Source: JAGQSZ01 sp049647585
GTDB taxonomy: Bacteria; Actinomycetota; Acidimicrobiia; Acidimicrobiales; Microtrichaceae
Direction: 5' to 3'
Length of the DNA stretch: 64,000 nt
Assembly (NCBI GenBank): GCA_049647585.1
Contig: JBARXY010000004.1
Location: forward strand, 1 to 64,000
Part shown: piece after piece, positions 28,446-36,944 of the stretch
Numbering within the stretch: position 1 is the first letter of the stretch
Layout: each line of letters opens with the position of its first letter
Notes under the pieces: generated by a model
What the model was told of the DNA's origin: nothing
What the model saw: only the letters and a program-made list of their open reading frames with translations
Databases searched by the model: none
Translations under genes and position numbers: made by a program

Positions 28446-29402
28446 ATGCACAGCGGACCGAAACCTGGCGATCGGGGAGGTGGACGGACCCTGCTGGTGG
28501 ACGGCGTAACCCAGCGCTTCGGTGATCACCTGGTCATCGACGATGTCAGCCTGGAGGTTCCACCAGGGAAGGTGATCGGACTCCTCGGGCCCAACGGCGC
28601 CGGCAAGACCACCCTCATGCGAATCGTCTTCGGTGTGCTCCAACCAGACCGGGGAAGGGTCTACTGGAAGAGCCAACCTGGCGCCGAGGCGGACCGACGT
28701 ACCTGGGGATACATGCCCCAGGAGCGCGGTCTGTACCGCGATATGCGGGTGCTCGACCATCTGGTCTGGCTAGGTCGCCTTCACGGGCTGGACCGTGCAA
28801 CGGCCTCCAGTCGGGCCGAGAACCTTCTAGAGCGTCTGGGGCTTGCACCGCGGGGGCATGACCCGATCAAGAATCTGTCGGGCGGAATGGCCCAGCGGGT
28901 TCAGTTGGCTGCAGCGATGGTGCACGAACCCGAACTTCTGGTGCTGGACGAACCATTCGCAGGTCTGGATCCTGCAGCAGTGGAGTTCTTGTCGGCGGTC
29001 ATCCACCACCAGGTCGAACGAGGCGGAAATCTAGTCCTGTCCAGCCATCAACTCGACCTGGTTGAGAACATCTGCGAGTCGATCATTCTGTTGCACGAAG
29101 GCCGAGTCATCCTGCAGGGCGGCGTCGCCGAGTTGAAGGCGAACAGCGCCGACCGCTATCTGAGAGTCGGAGTAGCCGTTGATCCGGAGTGGCTCCCCGC
29201 TGACGCCCACCTGGTCGGGATGGATGCGTCAGGTTCGAGGGTTGGGCTGGCACCCACGGTCGATGCTGGCGTTGTCCTGGATCTGATCCGTGCCCGGACA
29301 CACGTCAGCGACTTCGCGGTTGAGAGTCCGACCCTATCGGAGCTCTTTCTCACAGCCACTGGTCAAGACAGTGAAAACACGACCCCGGTGTCCGCTTCAT
29401 GA
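28446..29402 (+). CDS. ABC transporter ATP-binding protein (NatA-like)
   Basis: The 318-residue ATPase has Walker A GLLGPNGAGKTTLM near residue 48, Q-loop YMPQERGLY, signature NLSGGMAQRVQL near 144, and Walker B LLVLDEPFAGLDP. The domain after about residue 230 matches the C-terminal extension of exporter ATPases of the NatA/DUF4162 type. It overlaps the permease gene by 4 nt (ATGA), so the pair forms one ABC-2 exporter. The substrate, ion or drug, is unknown. Confidence 0.9.
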   Translation: MHSGPKPGDRGGGRTLLVDGVTQRFGDHLVIDDVSLEVPPGKVIGLLGPNGAGKTTLMRIVFGVLQPDRGRVYWKSQPGAEADRRTWGYMPQERGLYRDMRVLDHLVWLGRLHGLDRATASSRAENLLERLGLAPRGHDPIKNLSGGMAQRVQLAAAMVHEPELLVLDEPFAGLDPAAVEFLSAVIHHQVERGGNLVLSSHQLDLVENICESIILLHEGRVILQGGVAELKANSADRYLRVGVAVDPEWLPADAHLVGMDASGSRVGLAPTVDAGVVLDLIRARTHVSDFAVESPTLSELFLTATGQDSENTTPVSAS

Positions 29403-30562
29403 GCGACTACCGCGTGATCGGGTTGGTGGTGGCCAGAGAGGTCCACGAAGCATTGAGGCGTAAGACTCTCTGGATCACGGCGGCATTGGTCCTGGTGGGA
29501 GCTACGGCGCTCGTGGTGGTCCCGACCTTGATCGACTCGAACGACGTCTACAAGGTCGGGTTGGTCGGCGAGGCGAACTCGACCGTCACCGATGCGCTGC
29601 GGGCCTCCGGCAATGTCGGCGACTTCAAGGTCGAGCTGAAGAAGCGAAGCAACGTGTCCGCAGCACGCAACGACGTGAAGTCGGGGGACCTCGACGCTGC
29701 ACTCGTCCACGCCGACACCGTGCAACTGATCGTCCAGCAGGAGTCCGGCGAGCTGGTCACCGCCCTTCGGGGCGCCCTGGCAGCGGACCGGACGGTATCG
29801 GGGCTGAAGGATGCGGGCCTGAGCGATGCCCAGATAACAAACGTCCTTGGCGCACCGGATATTGACCTTGATGTCGTCGATGCCGACCGAAGCGGACGGA
29901 TCGCAGCTGCGACCATCATCTCAATAGCGATGTACGGATTGTTGTTCCTGGTGACCATGCAGGTCGCCAACGGAGTCGCCATCGAGAAGGCGAACCGGGT
30001 CAGTGAGGTATTGGTGGCGATCGTGCCACCCCGGACATTGCTCCTCGGAAAGGTCGCCGGAGTTGGCCTGACCGCATTGATACCGCTCGTGGCCGGAGCA
30101 CTACCGGTCGTCATACGTCTGGGAACTTCGGACAGCCTTCCGCCCGGCACGGGTTTTGCGGTCGCGGCGGCAGCGGCGTGGTTCGTGCTCGGCGCAGGTT
30201 TCTATCTGCTGGCGGCTGGCGCTCTCGGCGCCTTGGTGGAGCGCCAGGAGGACGTCGGGTCAGCAATCGCTGCTCTGTCCATCCTGCTCATCGGTTCTTA
30301 TCTGGTGGGACAGACCGCTCCGGACTCACCGGTGGGCACCGTACTCGCCTTCCTGCCCTTCAGCTCTCCGATGGTTGAACCAGGACGCCTCGCGCTCGGT
30401 GTGTCATCGGTGCCCGAGGTGGTGGTATCGCTGGTGATTGGAGTTCTCTCGGTCCTGTTCATGGCTCGGCTGGCGACGCTGGTCTACGAAAGGGCGGTCG
30501 TGCGCACGGGTCGGCGGCTGCATCTGAGCGACGTGCTGCGCTCCAAGCCCGACCCTGGCTGA
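29399..30562 (+). CDS. ABC-2 type exporter permease (NatB-like)
   Basis: The 387-residue protein has an N-terminal membrane helix (LWITAALVLVGATALVVVPT). An extracytoplasmic segment of about 140 residues and five C-terminal helices starting near residue 175 follow, the layout of NatB/YhaP-type permeases. SEVLVAIVPPRTLLLGKVAG is the typical cytosolic loop contacting the ATPase. It is translationally coupled to the ATPase gene. The last 104 bp overlap the convergent FAD oxidoreductase frame. Confidence 0.85.
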   Translation: MSDYRVIGLVVAREVHEALRRKTLWITAALVLVGATALVVVPTLIDSNDVYKVGLVGEANSTVTDALRASGNVGDFKVELKKRSNVSAARNDVKSGDLDAALVHADTVQLIVQQESGELVTALRGALAADRTVSGLKDAGLSDAQITNVLGAPDIDLDVVDADRSGRIAAATIISIAMYGLLFLVTMQVANGVAIEKANRVSEVLVAIVPPRTLLLGKVAGVGLTALIPLVAGALPVVIRLGTSDSLPPGTGFAVAAAAAWFVLGAGFYLLAAGALGALVERQEDVGSAIAALSILLIGSYLVGQTAPDSPVGTVLAFLPFSSPMVEPGRLALGVSSVPEVVVSLVIGVLSVLFMARLATLVYERAVVRTGRRLHLSDVLRSKPDPG

Positions 30563-31727
30563 AAGGCATACCCTCTCGAGCGCCTGCCACCGCGGCGATT
30601 GCGCTGTTGGCACTGACCTCGGCCAGATGCCCCGGTGCCGCAACCCAGTCACCGGCGAGCCAAATGCCGGGAGCAGGTGTGGTCGTCGGCCGATCGCGCC
30701 AGGTTGTTCCGGGCAGGTCGACCGCACCGGTGGCCTCGCGTGGAGCCGACCGGCGCCGCCACGTCATGCGTTCACGCCAAGTTGGCATGGCTGCGTCGAG
30801 CAGCGCCTCCAGGCGATTCTCAGCGTCATCCAGGCTCTCGCCAGGCCACATTCCGACGACCATCTGGACCAGGGCCTCACCGCGGGGAGCCAGATCCCGA
30901 ATGACTGCGGTGGGCCGGGTCGAGAAGATGGACTCATCGAAGTCGATGATCAGATAGGGATCGGTCCTGCGGCGCTCAAGCGCGACGTCCAGCAGCGCCA
31001 CTCGTCTATCCGCTCTAGGGGCGGCGTCGTCGCCCAGCAGTCGGCGGGCCCCGCCGGGATCCACGGCCACGATCACCGGGCCCTTCGCGGCCAGATCGGA
31101 AACGCCAGAGGCATCGACAGAAGCACCGAGTTCGATGTTGACGCCCAGTTCGACAGCCCTACCGGCAAGAGCCGAAATCAGGGAAGACCATCCCCCGGCT
31201 ACATATCGCGCCGTCGGAACCGGGCGCAGCAGAATTTTTTGGATCCGTTCGACAACGAACGCCGCCGACAGCCGACCCGGGTCATGGTCGAAGGTCAGTG
31301 GACCTGCGACCCCGCACAGAATTGCTGCGGTATCCGGACCCCACCTGCCAGTCGCCCAGGAGCGCAGGTCTTCGTCGACGGGTGCCGTCACCCGGCCCAG
31401 CCCCAACATTGGGAGTGCCGCCCGTGGCGGAATGCGCCCGACACTCCCCTTCCAGCGGAAGGCCATGCGCGTACTCCGAGGCATGGTTGCTCTGCCCTGT
31501 AGGCCGCGCTCGACGAGCCAGTCCCACAGAGTGGTCGAGCTGTACAGGGCGTGGGGCCCCAGATTCGCGACGTAGGGCTCGCCGAGTGAGTGCGCCCGCC
31601 CACCGAGTCGACTACGGGCATCGAACAGATCGACCGACATTCCGGCTTCGGCGGCCTCGATGGCGGCGATGAGGCCGCCCAGACCTCCTCCGATGACTGA
31701 GATCGTTGAGTTTGGATGAACTGCCAT
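30459..31727 (-). CDS. FAD-dependent oxidoreductase (phytoene desaturase/protoporphyrinogen oxidase-like)
   Basis: The 422-residue protein opens with the dinucleotide motif ISVIGGGLGGLIAAIEAAEA and an Arg-rich SRLGGRAHSL. It closes with GIWLAGDWVAAPGHLAEVSA, the FAD closing motif of the amine-oxidase superfamily. Substrates in this group range from carotenoids and porphyrinogens to amines, and none can be chosen. The ATG at 31727 is preferred because AGAGG lies 5 nt upstream; a TTG at 31745 is the alternative. The last 35 codons overlap the end of the ABC permease on the other strand, so the true end of one of them may differ. Confidence 0.8.
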   Translation of the reverse strand: MAVHPNSTISVIGGGLGGLIAAIEAAEAGMSVDLFDARSRLGGRAHSLGEPYVANLGPHALYSSTTLWDWLVERGLQGRATMPRSTRMAFRWKGSVGRIPPRAALPMLGLGRVTAPVDEDLRSWATGRWGPDTAAILCGVAGPLTFDHDPGRLSAAFVVERIQKILLRPVPTARYVAGGWSSLISALAGRAVELGVNIELGASVDASGVSDLAAKGPVIVAVDPGGARRLLGDDAAPRADRRVALLDVALERRRTDPYLIIDFDESIFSTRPTAVIRDLAPRGEALVQMVVGMWPGESLDDAENRLEALLDAAMPTWRERMTWRRRSAPREATGAVDLPGTTWRDRPTTTPAPGIWLAGDWVAAPGHLAEVSANSAIAAVAGAREGMPFSQGRAWSAARRSDAAADPCARPPFRRPASPAEP

Positions 31728-31804
31728 GACAACCTCTTTCTCCAATGACCTTGCGACCTACAAGAGGGCGGGAACCTTCTTCTGGTTCCATCCCTCTATT
31801 GGGC

Positions 31805-32299
31805 ATGGACGAAAATCTCGTGCGTCGTGCTCAACGGGGTGACGCCGCAGCAATGGAGACGGTCGTCCGCAAGCTCGCGCCCTATCTGGGACCGATCTGC
31901 GGCTCCATTGCGCTCGAGCAGGGCGACGACGCCCTCCAGGAGGCCATGGTGATCATCACCCGCAAACTAGACACGCTCCGCGAGCCTGCGGCGCTCAAAG
32001 GCTGGGCCCGGCGTATCGCTGTCCGCGAAGCTGTACGGACCGCCGGTTCGTCAAAGTCGATACCCATCGACCCGTCGCTGTTCGACAGGACTCCAGCTCT
32101 GGACAGCTCGGCCACGGCCGTCGAGGTAAGAGCCGTCCTCGACCAGTTGGCACCGCAGCAGCGTGCCATCCTGGTCCTGCGACATCTGGAAGGTCTTCGG
32201 GAAGCCGAGATGGCAGAGATACTGGGCGTAGCCCCGGGGACAGTGAAGTCCAGGCTCAACCGTGCCGGCGCCGCGTTTCGTGCCAGGTGGACGTCATGA
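31805..32299 (+). CDS. ECF sigma factor
   Basis: The 164-residue protein begins DENLVRRAQRGDAAAMETVV, typical of sigma region 2. Region 4 near residues 110-160 reads LDQLAPQQRAILVLRHLEGL and EMAEILGVAPGTVKSRLNRA. It overlaps the next gene by 4 nt (ATGA). No anti-sigma factor is adjacent. The co-transcribed gene is a cytosolic SRPBCC protein, which could be a ligand-binding partner. The start is the ATG at 31805. Confidence 0.88.
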   Translation: MDENLVRRAQRGDAAAMETVVRKLAPYLGPICGSIALEQGDDALQEAMVIITRKLDTLREPAALKGWARRIAVREAVRTAGSSKSIPIDPSLFDRTPALDSSATAVEVRAVLDQLAPQQRAILVLRHLEGLREAEMAEILGVAPGTVKSRLNRAGAAFRARWTS

Positions 32300-32826
32300 C
32301 CGAAGACCGGATTCCACACTCACCGATCGAAGATGCCGGTCTCTGGCCCGGAGCGTCGCTCGACAACGTGGCTCGACTGCGGGTCGTCGCCGCCGGCCTG
32401 AAGGGTGCGGCCCTCGAGGAGCGTTACATCGACGAGCCGTTCGGAGCCGTGTGGGATTTCATCGCCGACCTGGAACGTTCGGTGCCGACCTTCGACCGAA
32501 CTGTGGCTTCGATACGGATACTCGAACAAGACGACGATCAGCTGCTCATACGGTCAAGCTCAACCTGGCGCCTCGGGTTCGTCCCGATGCGTTTCGACGT
32601 CACTCTCGAGGACGGATGGTGCTGGATGGTGTCTCGTCCCCACCTGTACGTCGTGGGCATGGCTGCGGTTCCGGAAGGAAGCGGCACGCGCTACGCACAG
32701 TTGGAGGGCCCGACGGTTCCGTGGAAGCCGCTGAACCCGCTGCTGCGGACCTTCGCGCGACTCCACACGCGTCACGTTCGATCTGACATCGAGGGCATCG
32801 TGCGCACCGTTTCATCTGAGCGCTAG
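32296..32826 (+). CDS. SRPBCC-type (START-like) protein coupled to an ECF sigma factor
   Basis: The 176-residue protein has the START/polyketide-cyclase pattern. ALEERYIDEPFGAVWDFIAD forms the first strand and helix, the beta-sheet segments VASIRILEQDDDQLLIRSSS and FVPMRFDVTLEDGWCWMVSR follow, and the C-terminal helix is LNPLLRTFARLHTRHVRSDI. Such folds bind hydrophobic ligands. The ATGA overlap with the sigma gene points to joint production. A sensing role is inferred from position only. Confidence 0.65.
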   Translation: MTEDRIPHSPIEDAGLWPGASLDNVARLRVVAAGLKGAALEERYIDEPFGAVWDFIADLERSVPTFDRTVASIRILEQDDDQLLIRSSSTWRLGFVPMRFDVTLEDGWCWMVSRPHLYVVGMAAVPEGSGTRYAQLEGPTVPWKPLNPLLRTFARLHTRHVRSDIEGIVRTVSSER

Positions 32827-32846
32827 AGGGCACTTCTAGGCGCCGC

Positions 32847-33533
32847 TTATCCCGTCCCGGACCCGGCCTCCATCGCGAGCAGCGCGACCTTGGTCTCGGG
32901 GCCTCCCCGATACTGGCCGGTGGTCCCGTCGCTGCGAACCACTCGGTGGCACGGCACCACTATCGGGATCGGATTCGTCGCACATGCACTGCCGACGGCC
33001 CTCACCGCCTTGGGGCTGCCGGACGCTGCGGCAAGCTCGGCGTAGCTCGTCGTGATTCCGTAGGGAACCCTGCGCATGTGGTCGAGAACGTTGCGACGGA
33101 ACCCGCTTACCAACCGCAGGTCGACCGGCAACTCGAAATCGTGGCGCTCGCCTGAGAAGTACTCGTCGAACTGACGGGCAACCGCATCGGTTCGGCGTTC
33201 GTCGCGCAGGATCCGGGGGCTTATGTGATCAGCCATCTCATCGAGGACCGAATCGTGGCCCTCCAACTCGAACGCCACCCGAACCAGCCCATCCGGTCCG
33301 ACGACTACCAGAAACGTGCCGTAGGGACTGTCGACGCTGCGGTACGCGAGGTCGAGCAGGCCCTCGTCATCCGCCCGTCGCGCCAGCGACTGGTGGAGAC
33401 GGCCCAGATCCGTGGGGTCGGGCGAGATGTCGCCGAGAGCGTTGATGAAGGCAAGCGTATGGTCGGGCTTTGAGGCATCCTCTGAACCGTCTGCAGGATG
33501 AGTCCCGCCAGCGCCAACAATGTCTTCAGTCAT
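32847..33533 (-). CDS. ogt: Methylated-DNA-protein-cysteine methyltransferase
   Basis: The 228-residue protein carries the active-site motif IVVPCHRVVRSDG with the acceptor Cys near residue 195. The helix-turn-helix before it is VPYGITTSYAELAAASGSPK with AVRAVGSACATNP. It removes alkyl groups from O6-guanine and is consumed by the reaction. An N-terminal extension of about 60 residues beyond the usual Ogt has no known domain. The ATG overlaps the upstream sigma gene stop by 4 nt, so repair enzyme and sigma factor are made together, suggesting control by alkylation or general stress. Confidence 0.9.
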   Translation of the reverse strand: MTEDIVGAGGTHPADGSEDASKPDHTLAFINALGDISPDPTDLGRLHQSLARRADDEGLLDLAYRSVDSPYGTFLVVVGPDGLVRVAFELEGHDSVLDEMADHISPRILRDERRTDAVARQFDEYFSGERHDFELPVDLRLVSGFRRNVLDHMRRVPYGITTSYAELAAASGSPKAVRAVGSACATNPIPIVVPCHRVVRSDGTTGQYRGGPETKVALLAMEAGSGTG

Positions 33534-34012
33534 GGCTTCTTCTCCTTGGGGTAGACCGCCCGCAGTCGCGCGATCCCGTCGGACGCGCTTCTTCTGGCGG
33601 CGGCGACACTGCTGTCGATGAGCGGAGCAACTTCGACATAGGGCAGACCAGCGACGTGGTGGTATACGACTGCTGCGCGTTGCTTGTCCGGCAATGCTGC
33701 CAGCGCAGCCCACAGCTCCTCGTCGCGGGGCTCGGGAATGCCGTCGGGCGCGGGCCGCTCCGCCAGGTCACTGCAGGGCAGAGGTGCCCGGCCCGAACGA
33801 CGGAGCTGGTCGATCGCCTTGCGGTGGGCGATCGTGACCAGCCACCCACGGACGTTGCTTCCGGGGCGCAGGTCCGAATAGGCCCGGAGCGCCGAGATGA
33901 AGGTCTCGGACCAGGCGTCATCGGCGTCGGCTGCGGGCAGCAGTGCTCGACAAACCTTCCACACAACTTCACCGTGATCACTGACCACCCGGTCGAACGG
34001 TTCGATCGTCAC
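33530..34012 (-). CDS. ECF sigma factor coupled to ogt
   Basis: The 160-residue protein shows region 2 (FDRVVSDHGEVVWKVCRALL, DADDAWSETFISALRAYSDL) and region 4 (LAALPDKQRAAVVYHHVAGL, EVAPLIDSSVAAARRSASDG). The GTG at 34012 is taken as the start because region 2 follows directly. The frame runs further up without family resemblance, and the ribosome site is weak. The short spacing to the divergent MazE-like gene (85 bp) puts both promoters in the same small region. Confidence 0.82.
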   Translation of the reverse strand: MTIEPFDRVVSDHGEVVWKVCRALLPAADADDAWSETFISALRAYSDLRPGSNVRGWLVTIAHRKAIDQLRRSGRAPLPCSDLAERPAPDGIPEPRDEELWAALAALPDKQRAAVVYHHVAGLPYVEVAPLIDSSVAAARRSASDGIARLRAVYPKEKKP

Positions 34013-34096
34013 ACCCGGTAAACGTCCATGGCGACCATTGTGTGAGGTCGGAAGCCTCCATGCGAGATCGAGATTCTGCCTTGTATGCTTATTTGC

Positions 34097-34291
34097 ATGC
34101 ACAGCACCAGCGTCCGCATTGACGCCGCCACGCACGACGAGCTCAAGCGTCTCGCATCCGAGTTGCACACGACGGTGGGAAATACTGTCTCGCTGGCGGT
34201 CCGATCACTGCGACAAGAGCTGATCGGGACAGAGCTGTCGGCCCGCTTGAGAGACGACGAGATTGCGTGGATCGATGCCGACCTCGGGTGA
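34097..34291 (+). CDS. Ribbon-helix-helix antitoxin of a MazEF-type pair
   Basis: The 64-residue protein begins MHSTSVRIDAATHDELKRLA, a ribbon-helix-helix DNA-binding start. The acidic C-terminus (LRDDEIAWIDADLG) would wrap the toxin. It overlaps the toxin gene by 17 nt. ATG 34097 is chosen because the RHH strand begins there. An ATG at 34085 is possible. Confidence 0.78.
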   Translation: MHSTSVRIDAATHDELKRLASELHTTVGNTVSLAVRSLRQELIGTELSARLRDDEIAWIDADLG

Positions 34292-34616
34292 CGTTGTCGA
34301 CCTGGAGTTCGGCACTCCAGAAGGTCGCGAAGCCGGGTTTCGCCATCCCGCAATTGTGGTGACCGCACAACGGATCCTTGATGCTTCGCCATCTGTCGTG
34401 CATGTCGTCCCCATCACCAGCACGATCCGTGCGTTTCATTCCGAGATCGTTGTCGAGCCCGATTCGGGGAACGGCCTGGATGTGACCTCTGCGGCGCAGT
34501 GTCAGCACATCCGGGCCATATCTCCCGGTCGCATCATCGAGGTTCGGGGCAATGTTGGACGGTCCCTCCTGGCACAGGTCCGCGAGACGGTCGCTGTGAT
34601 TCTCGATATCTACTGA
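34275..34616 (+). CDS. MazF/PemK-family toxin
   Basis: The 113-residue protein matches the PemK fold: GDVVDLEFGTPEGREAGFRH, PAIVVTAQRIL, VHVVPITSTIRAFHSEIVVE, then AAQCQHIRAISPGRIIE. The conserved Arg after the first strands and the Thr in PITST belong to the RNase site of the family. MazF toxins cut mRNA at short sequences. It is encoded in one operon with the RHH antitoxin, and the gene ends 3 nt before the convergent copper ATPase gene. Confidence 0.88.
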   Translation: MPTSGDVVDLEFGTPEGREAGFRHPAIVVTAQRILDASPSVVHVVPITSTIRAFHSEIVVEPDSGNGLDVTSAAQCQHIRAISPGRIIEVRGNVGRSLLAQVRETVAVILDIY

Positions 34617-34619
34617 CGT

Positions 34620-36869
34620 CTATCGACTTTCGGCGGCCGCAAGCTCTTGGGCCGCGGGCACTGCGTCGGGGATGTCTCCGGGACGAAGATCCAAGCGGCG
34701 GAGCAGCTGGGCGTTGAAGGCAACGACGACGGTCGAAGCACTCATGAGGATGGCTCCGACGGCGGCCGACAGGGTGACACCCGCAAAGGCCAGAACCCCG
34801 GCTGCGAGGGGGATTGCGATCAAGTTGTATCCGGCACCCCAGGCCAGGTTCTGAACCATCTTGGAATAGGTGGCTCGGGACAGCCTGATCACACCGATGA
34901 CCCCTCGTGGGTCGGAGGCTCCCAGGACGACCCCGGCCGACTCGATGGCGACATCGGTTCCGGCACCGATGGCAATTCCGACATCGGCTCTTGCAAGCGC
35001 AGGTGCGTCGTTCACGCCGTCGCCCACCATCGCTACTGCCAGACCACGAGCCTGCAGATCAGCCACAGCGCGATCCTTGTCCTCTGGCAGGACCTCGGAG
35101 AACACCTCGTCGACCCCGAGCTCGGCCGCCACCCGATCGGCGACCTGCTTGGCGTCACCCGTGATCAGGATCGAACGGATTCCACGCTTGCGAAGATCAT
35201 CGATGACCGACCTCGACTCGGGGCGGATCTGGTCCTCGAGAGTCAGCGCGCCGACGACCTGTCCGTCACGGGTGACATGGAGAACCCCGGCGCCACGATC
35301 ACGCCACTGCGCTGTGGTTGCCGCCAGATCGACAGGTTCGGCAATGCCATTCTCCCGGAGCATCGCCGGTCCACCCACCGCGACTGTCGAGCCATCCACG
35401 AGCGCCTCGACACCCCGGCCGGGCGTACTCGCGAAACTGGAAGCCGTCGGAACCTGGCCACGTCCATCGGCAGCTCTGATGATCGCCCGGGCAATCGGGT
35501 GTTCGCTTTCCGCTTCCACGGCAGCGGCCAGACGTAGGACCTCGTCGGCGCTTGCCCCGTCGCTCGCGGCGACATCGGTGACGGTGTGAACTCCTGCTGT
35601 CAGGGTGCCGGTCTTGTCGAACAGGACCGCATCGATGGTCCGCATCCGCTCGAGCGCAAGTCGATCCTTGATCAGAATGCCAGCCCGAGCCGAGACGGCG
35701 GTCGACACGGCGATCGTCAGAGGAATCGCCAAACCGAGGGCGTGAGGGCAGGCGATGACCAACACGGTGACGGTCCGCTCCACCGCCAAGTCGACATGAC
35801 CGAGCGCTGTCCACACAACGAAGGTGATCACGCCGGATCCCATGGCGACGTAGAAGAGCAACGCAGCGAATCGATCTGCCAGTGCCTGGGCTCGTCCTCG
35901 CGATTCCTGAGCCTCTGAAACAAGCCGCTGGATACCGGCCAGAGCGGTGTCATCGCCGACGGCAGCGACCCGCACCCGGATCGAGGAGTCAGTCGACACA
36001 GTTCCGGCGACGACTTTGTCACCGGTCGACTTGGCGATCGGTTTGGACTCGCCGGTGATCATCGATTCGTCGACCTCGGCTTCGCCCTCGACAATCACAC
36101 CATCGACGGGGACCCTCCCACCGGCCCGTACCAGCACGATGTCATCGACCCGCAGATCGTTGATGGCCACGGCCGCCACTTCGGTTCCGTCGACACGCTC
36201 GGCACTGTCGGGAAGTAGCTCGGCGAGCGCCTCAAGGGCACCGTGGGCTTGGCCGATGGCTCGCATCTCGATCCAGTGACCGAGCAGCATGATGGTTACC
36301 AGCGTGGCGAGTTCGAACCAGAGATCGACGTCGATCCATCCGATCTGGGTGGCGACAGACGCGCCGAGAGCGACGAGCAGGCCCATCGAAATGAGCAACA
36401 TCATCCCGGGCTCTCGCGCCTTCAACTCTGCCCAGCCAGCTCGCAGGAAGACCGGGCCGCCATAGATGAAGGTAAGACTTCCGAACAGTGGGGCCACCCA
36501 CTCGTGACCCCAGAACATGGGTGCCTGGTAGCCCAGCAGGTCCTGAAGCATGTGGCTGTAGATCACTGCCGGGATCGTCAGGACAAGGCTGACCCAGAAC
36601 TTCTGGCGAAACATCGCCGCGTGGTCACCGTGGTCGTGGCCGCCGTGGTCGTGGTCACCGTGGTCGTGGCCGCCGTGGTCGTGGTCGCCGTGGTCGTGGC
36701 CGCCGTTGTCGTGGTCACCATGGCCGCCGTGGTCACCATGGCCGCCGTGGTCGTGGTCGTGGTCTTCGGGATGACCGTGGCCTGGCGCGTGGCGGTTCGT
36801 TGGGTCGCCAGAATGATCATGCTGGGAGTCGCTGGTGTCGTTCTGCCCTTCAGATTCAACTTCAGCCAT
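34620..36869 (-). CDS. CopB-type heavy-metal P-type ATPase with His/Asp-rich N-terminus
   Basis: The 749-residue pump has a cytosolic N-terminus of about 85 residues made of repeated GGHDHGDHDH units, a metal-binding tail. The P1B core follows, with the TGES loop near residue 271, CPHALGLAIP in the sixth helix near 371, DKTGTLT (phosphorylated Asp) near 415, SEHPIA near 460 and GDGVNDAPAL. CPH instead of CPC and the His-rich tail mark the CopB group, which exports copper (Cu2+ or Cu+) or silver. GGAGG stands 6 nt before the ATG. A CsoR-like operator lies 37-53 bp upstream. The DNA encoding the tail is an imperfect tandem repeat (about 36610-36760). Confidence 0.9.
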   Translation of the reverse strand: MAEVESEGQNDTSDSQHDHSGDPTNRHAPGHGHPEDHDHDHGGHGDHGGHGDHDNGGHDHGDHDHGGHDHGDHDHGGHDHGDHAAMFRQKFWVSLVLTIPAVIYSHMLQDLLGYQAPMFWGHEWVAPLFGSLTFIYGGPVFLRAGWAELKAREPGMMLLISMGLLVALGASVATQIGWIDVDLWFELATLVTIMLLGHWIEMRAIGQAHGALEALAELLPDSAERVDGTEVAAVAINDLRVDDIVLVRAGGRVPVDGVIVEGEAEVDESMITGESKPIAKSTGDKVVAGTVSTDSSIRVRVAAVGDDTALAGIQRLVSEAQESRGRAQALADRFAALLFYVAMGSGVITFVVWTALGHVDLAVERTVTVLVIACPHALGLAIPLTIAVSTAVSARAGILIKDRLALERMRTIDAVLFDKTGTLTAGVHTVTDVAASDGASADEVLRLAAAVEAESEHPIARAIIRAADGRGQVPTASSFASTPGRGVEALVDGSTVAVGGPAMLRENGIAEPVDLAATTAQWRDRGAGVLHVTRDGQVVGALTLEDQIRPESRSVIDDLRKRGIRSILITGDAKQVADRVAAELGVDEVFSEVLPEDKDRAVADLQARGLAVAMVGDGVNDAPALARADVGIAIGAGTDVAIESAGVVLGASDPRGVIGVIRLSRATYSKMVQNLAWGAGYNLIAIPLAAGVLAFAGVTLSAAVGAILMSASTVVVAFNAQLLRRLDLRPGDIPDAVPAAQELAAAESR

Positions 36870-36905
36870 TGTGTTCCTCCGGACTCATCCATCCCTGCTT
36901 AGCTG

Positions 36906-36922
36906 ATACCCCCCAGGAGTAT
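36906..36922. promoter_or_regulatory. CsoR-type operator upstream of the copper ATPase
   Basis: ATACCCCCCAGGAGTAT has the ATAC/GTAT ends and central C/G run of operators bound by the copper-sensing CsoR repressor family. It lies in the promoter region of the CopB-like pump. No csoR gene is in the window, so the regulator would be encoded elsewhere. Confidence 0.6.
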
Positions 36923-36944
36923 ATGCTCAGAATCCGTCGGTTCG

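Noticed and set aside
33470..34021. 183-codon plus-strand frame
   Set aside because: It runs antisense to the ECF sigma gene and the start of ogt. It has no recognisable domain.
36610..36790. Regularly repeated GTGGTCGTGGTC/GCCGCCGTGG DNA resembling a repeat array
   Set aside because: It is the coding sequence for the His/Asp/Gly-rich tail of the copper ATPase. The units are short, have no unique spacers and keep the reading frame, so it is not a CRISPR.
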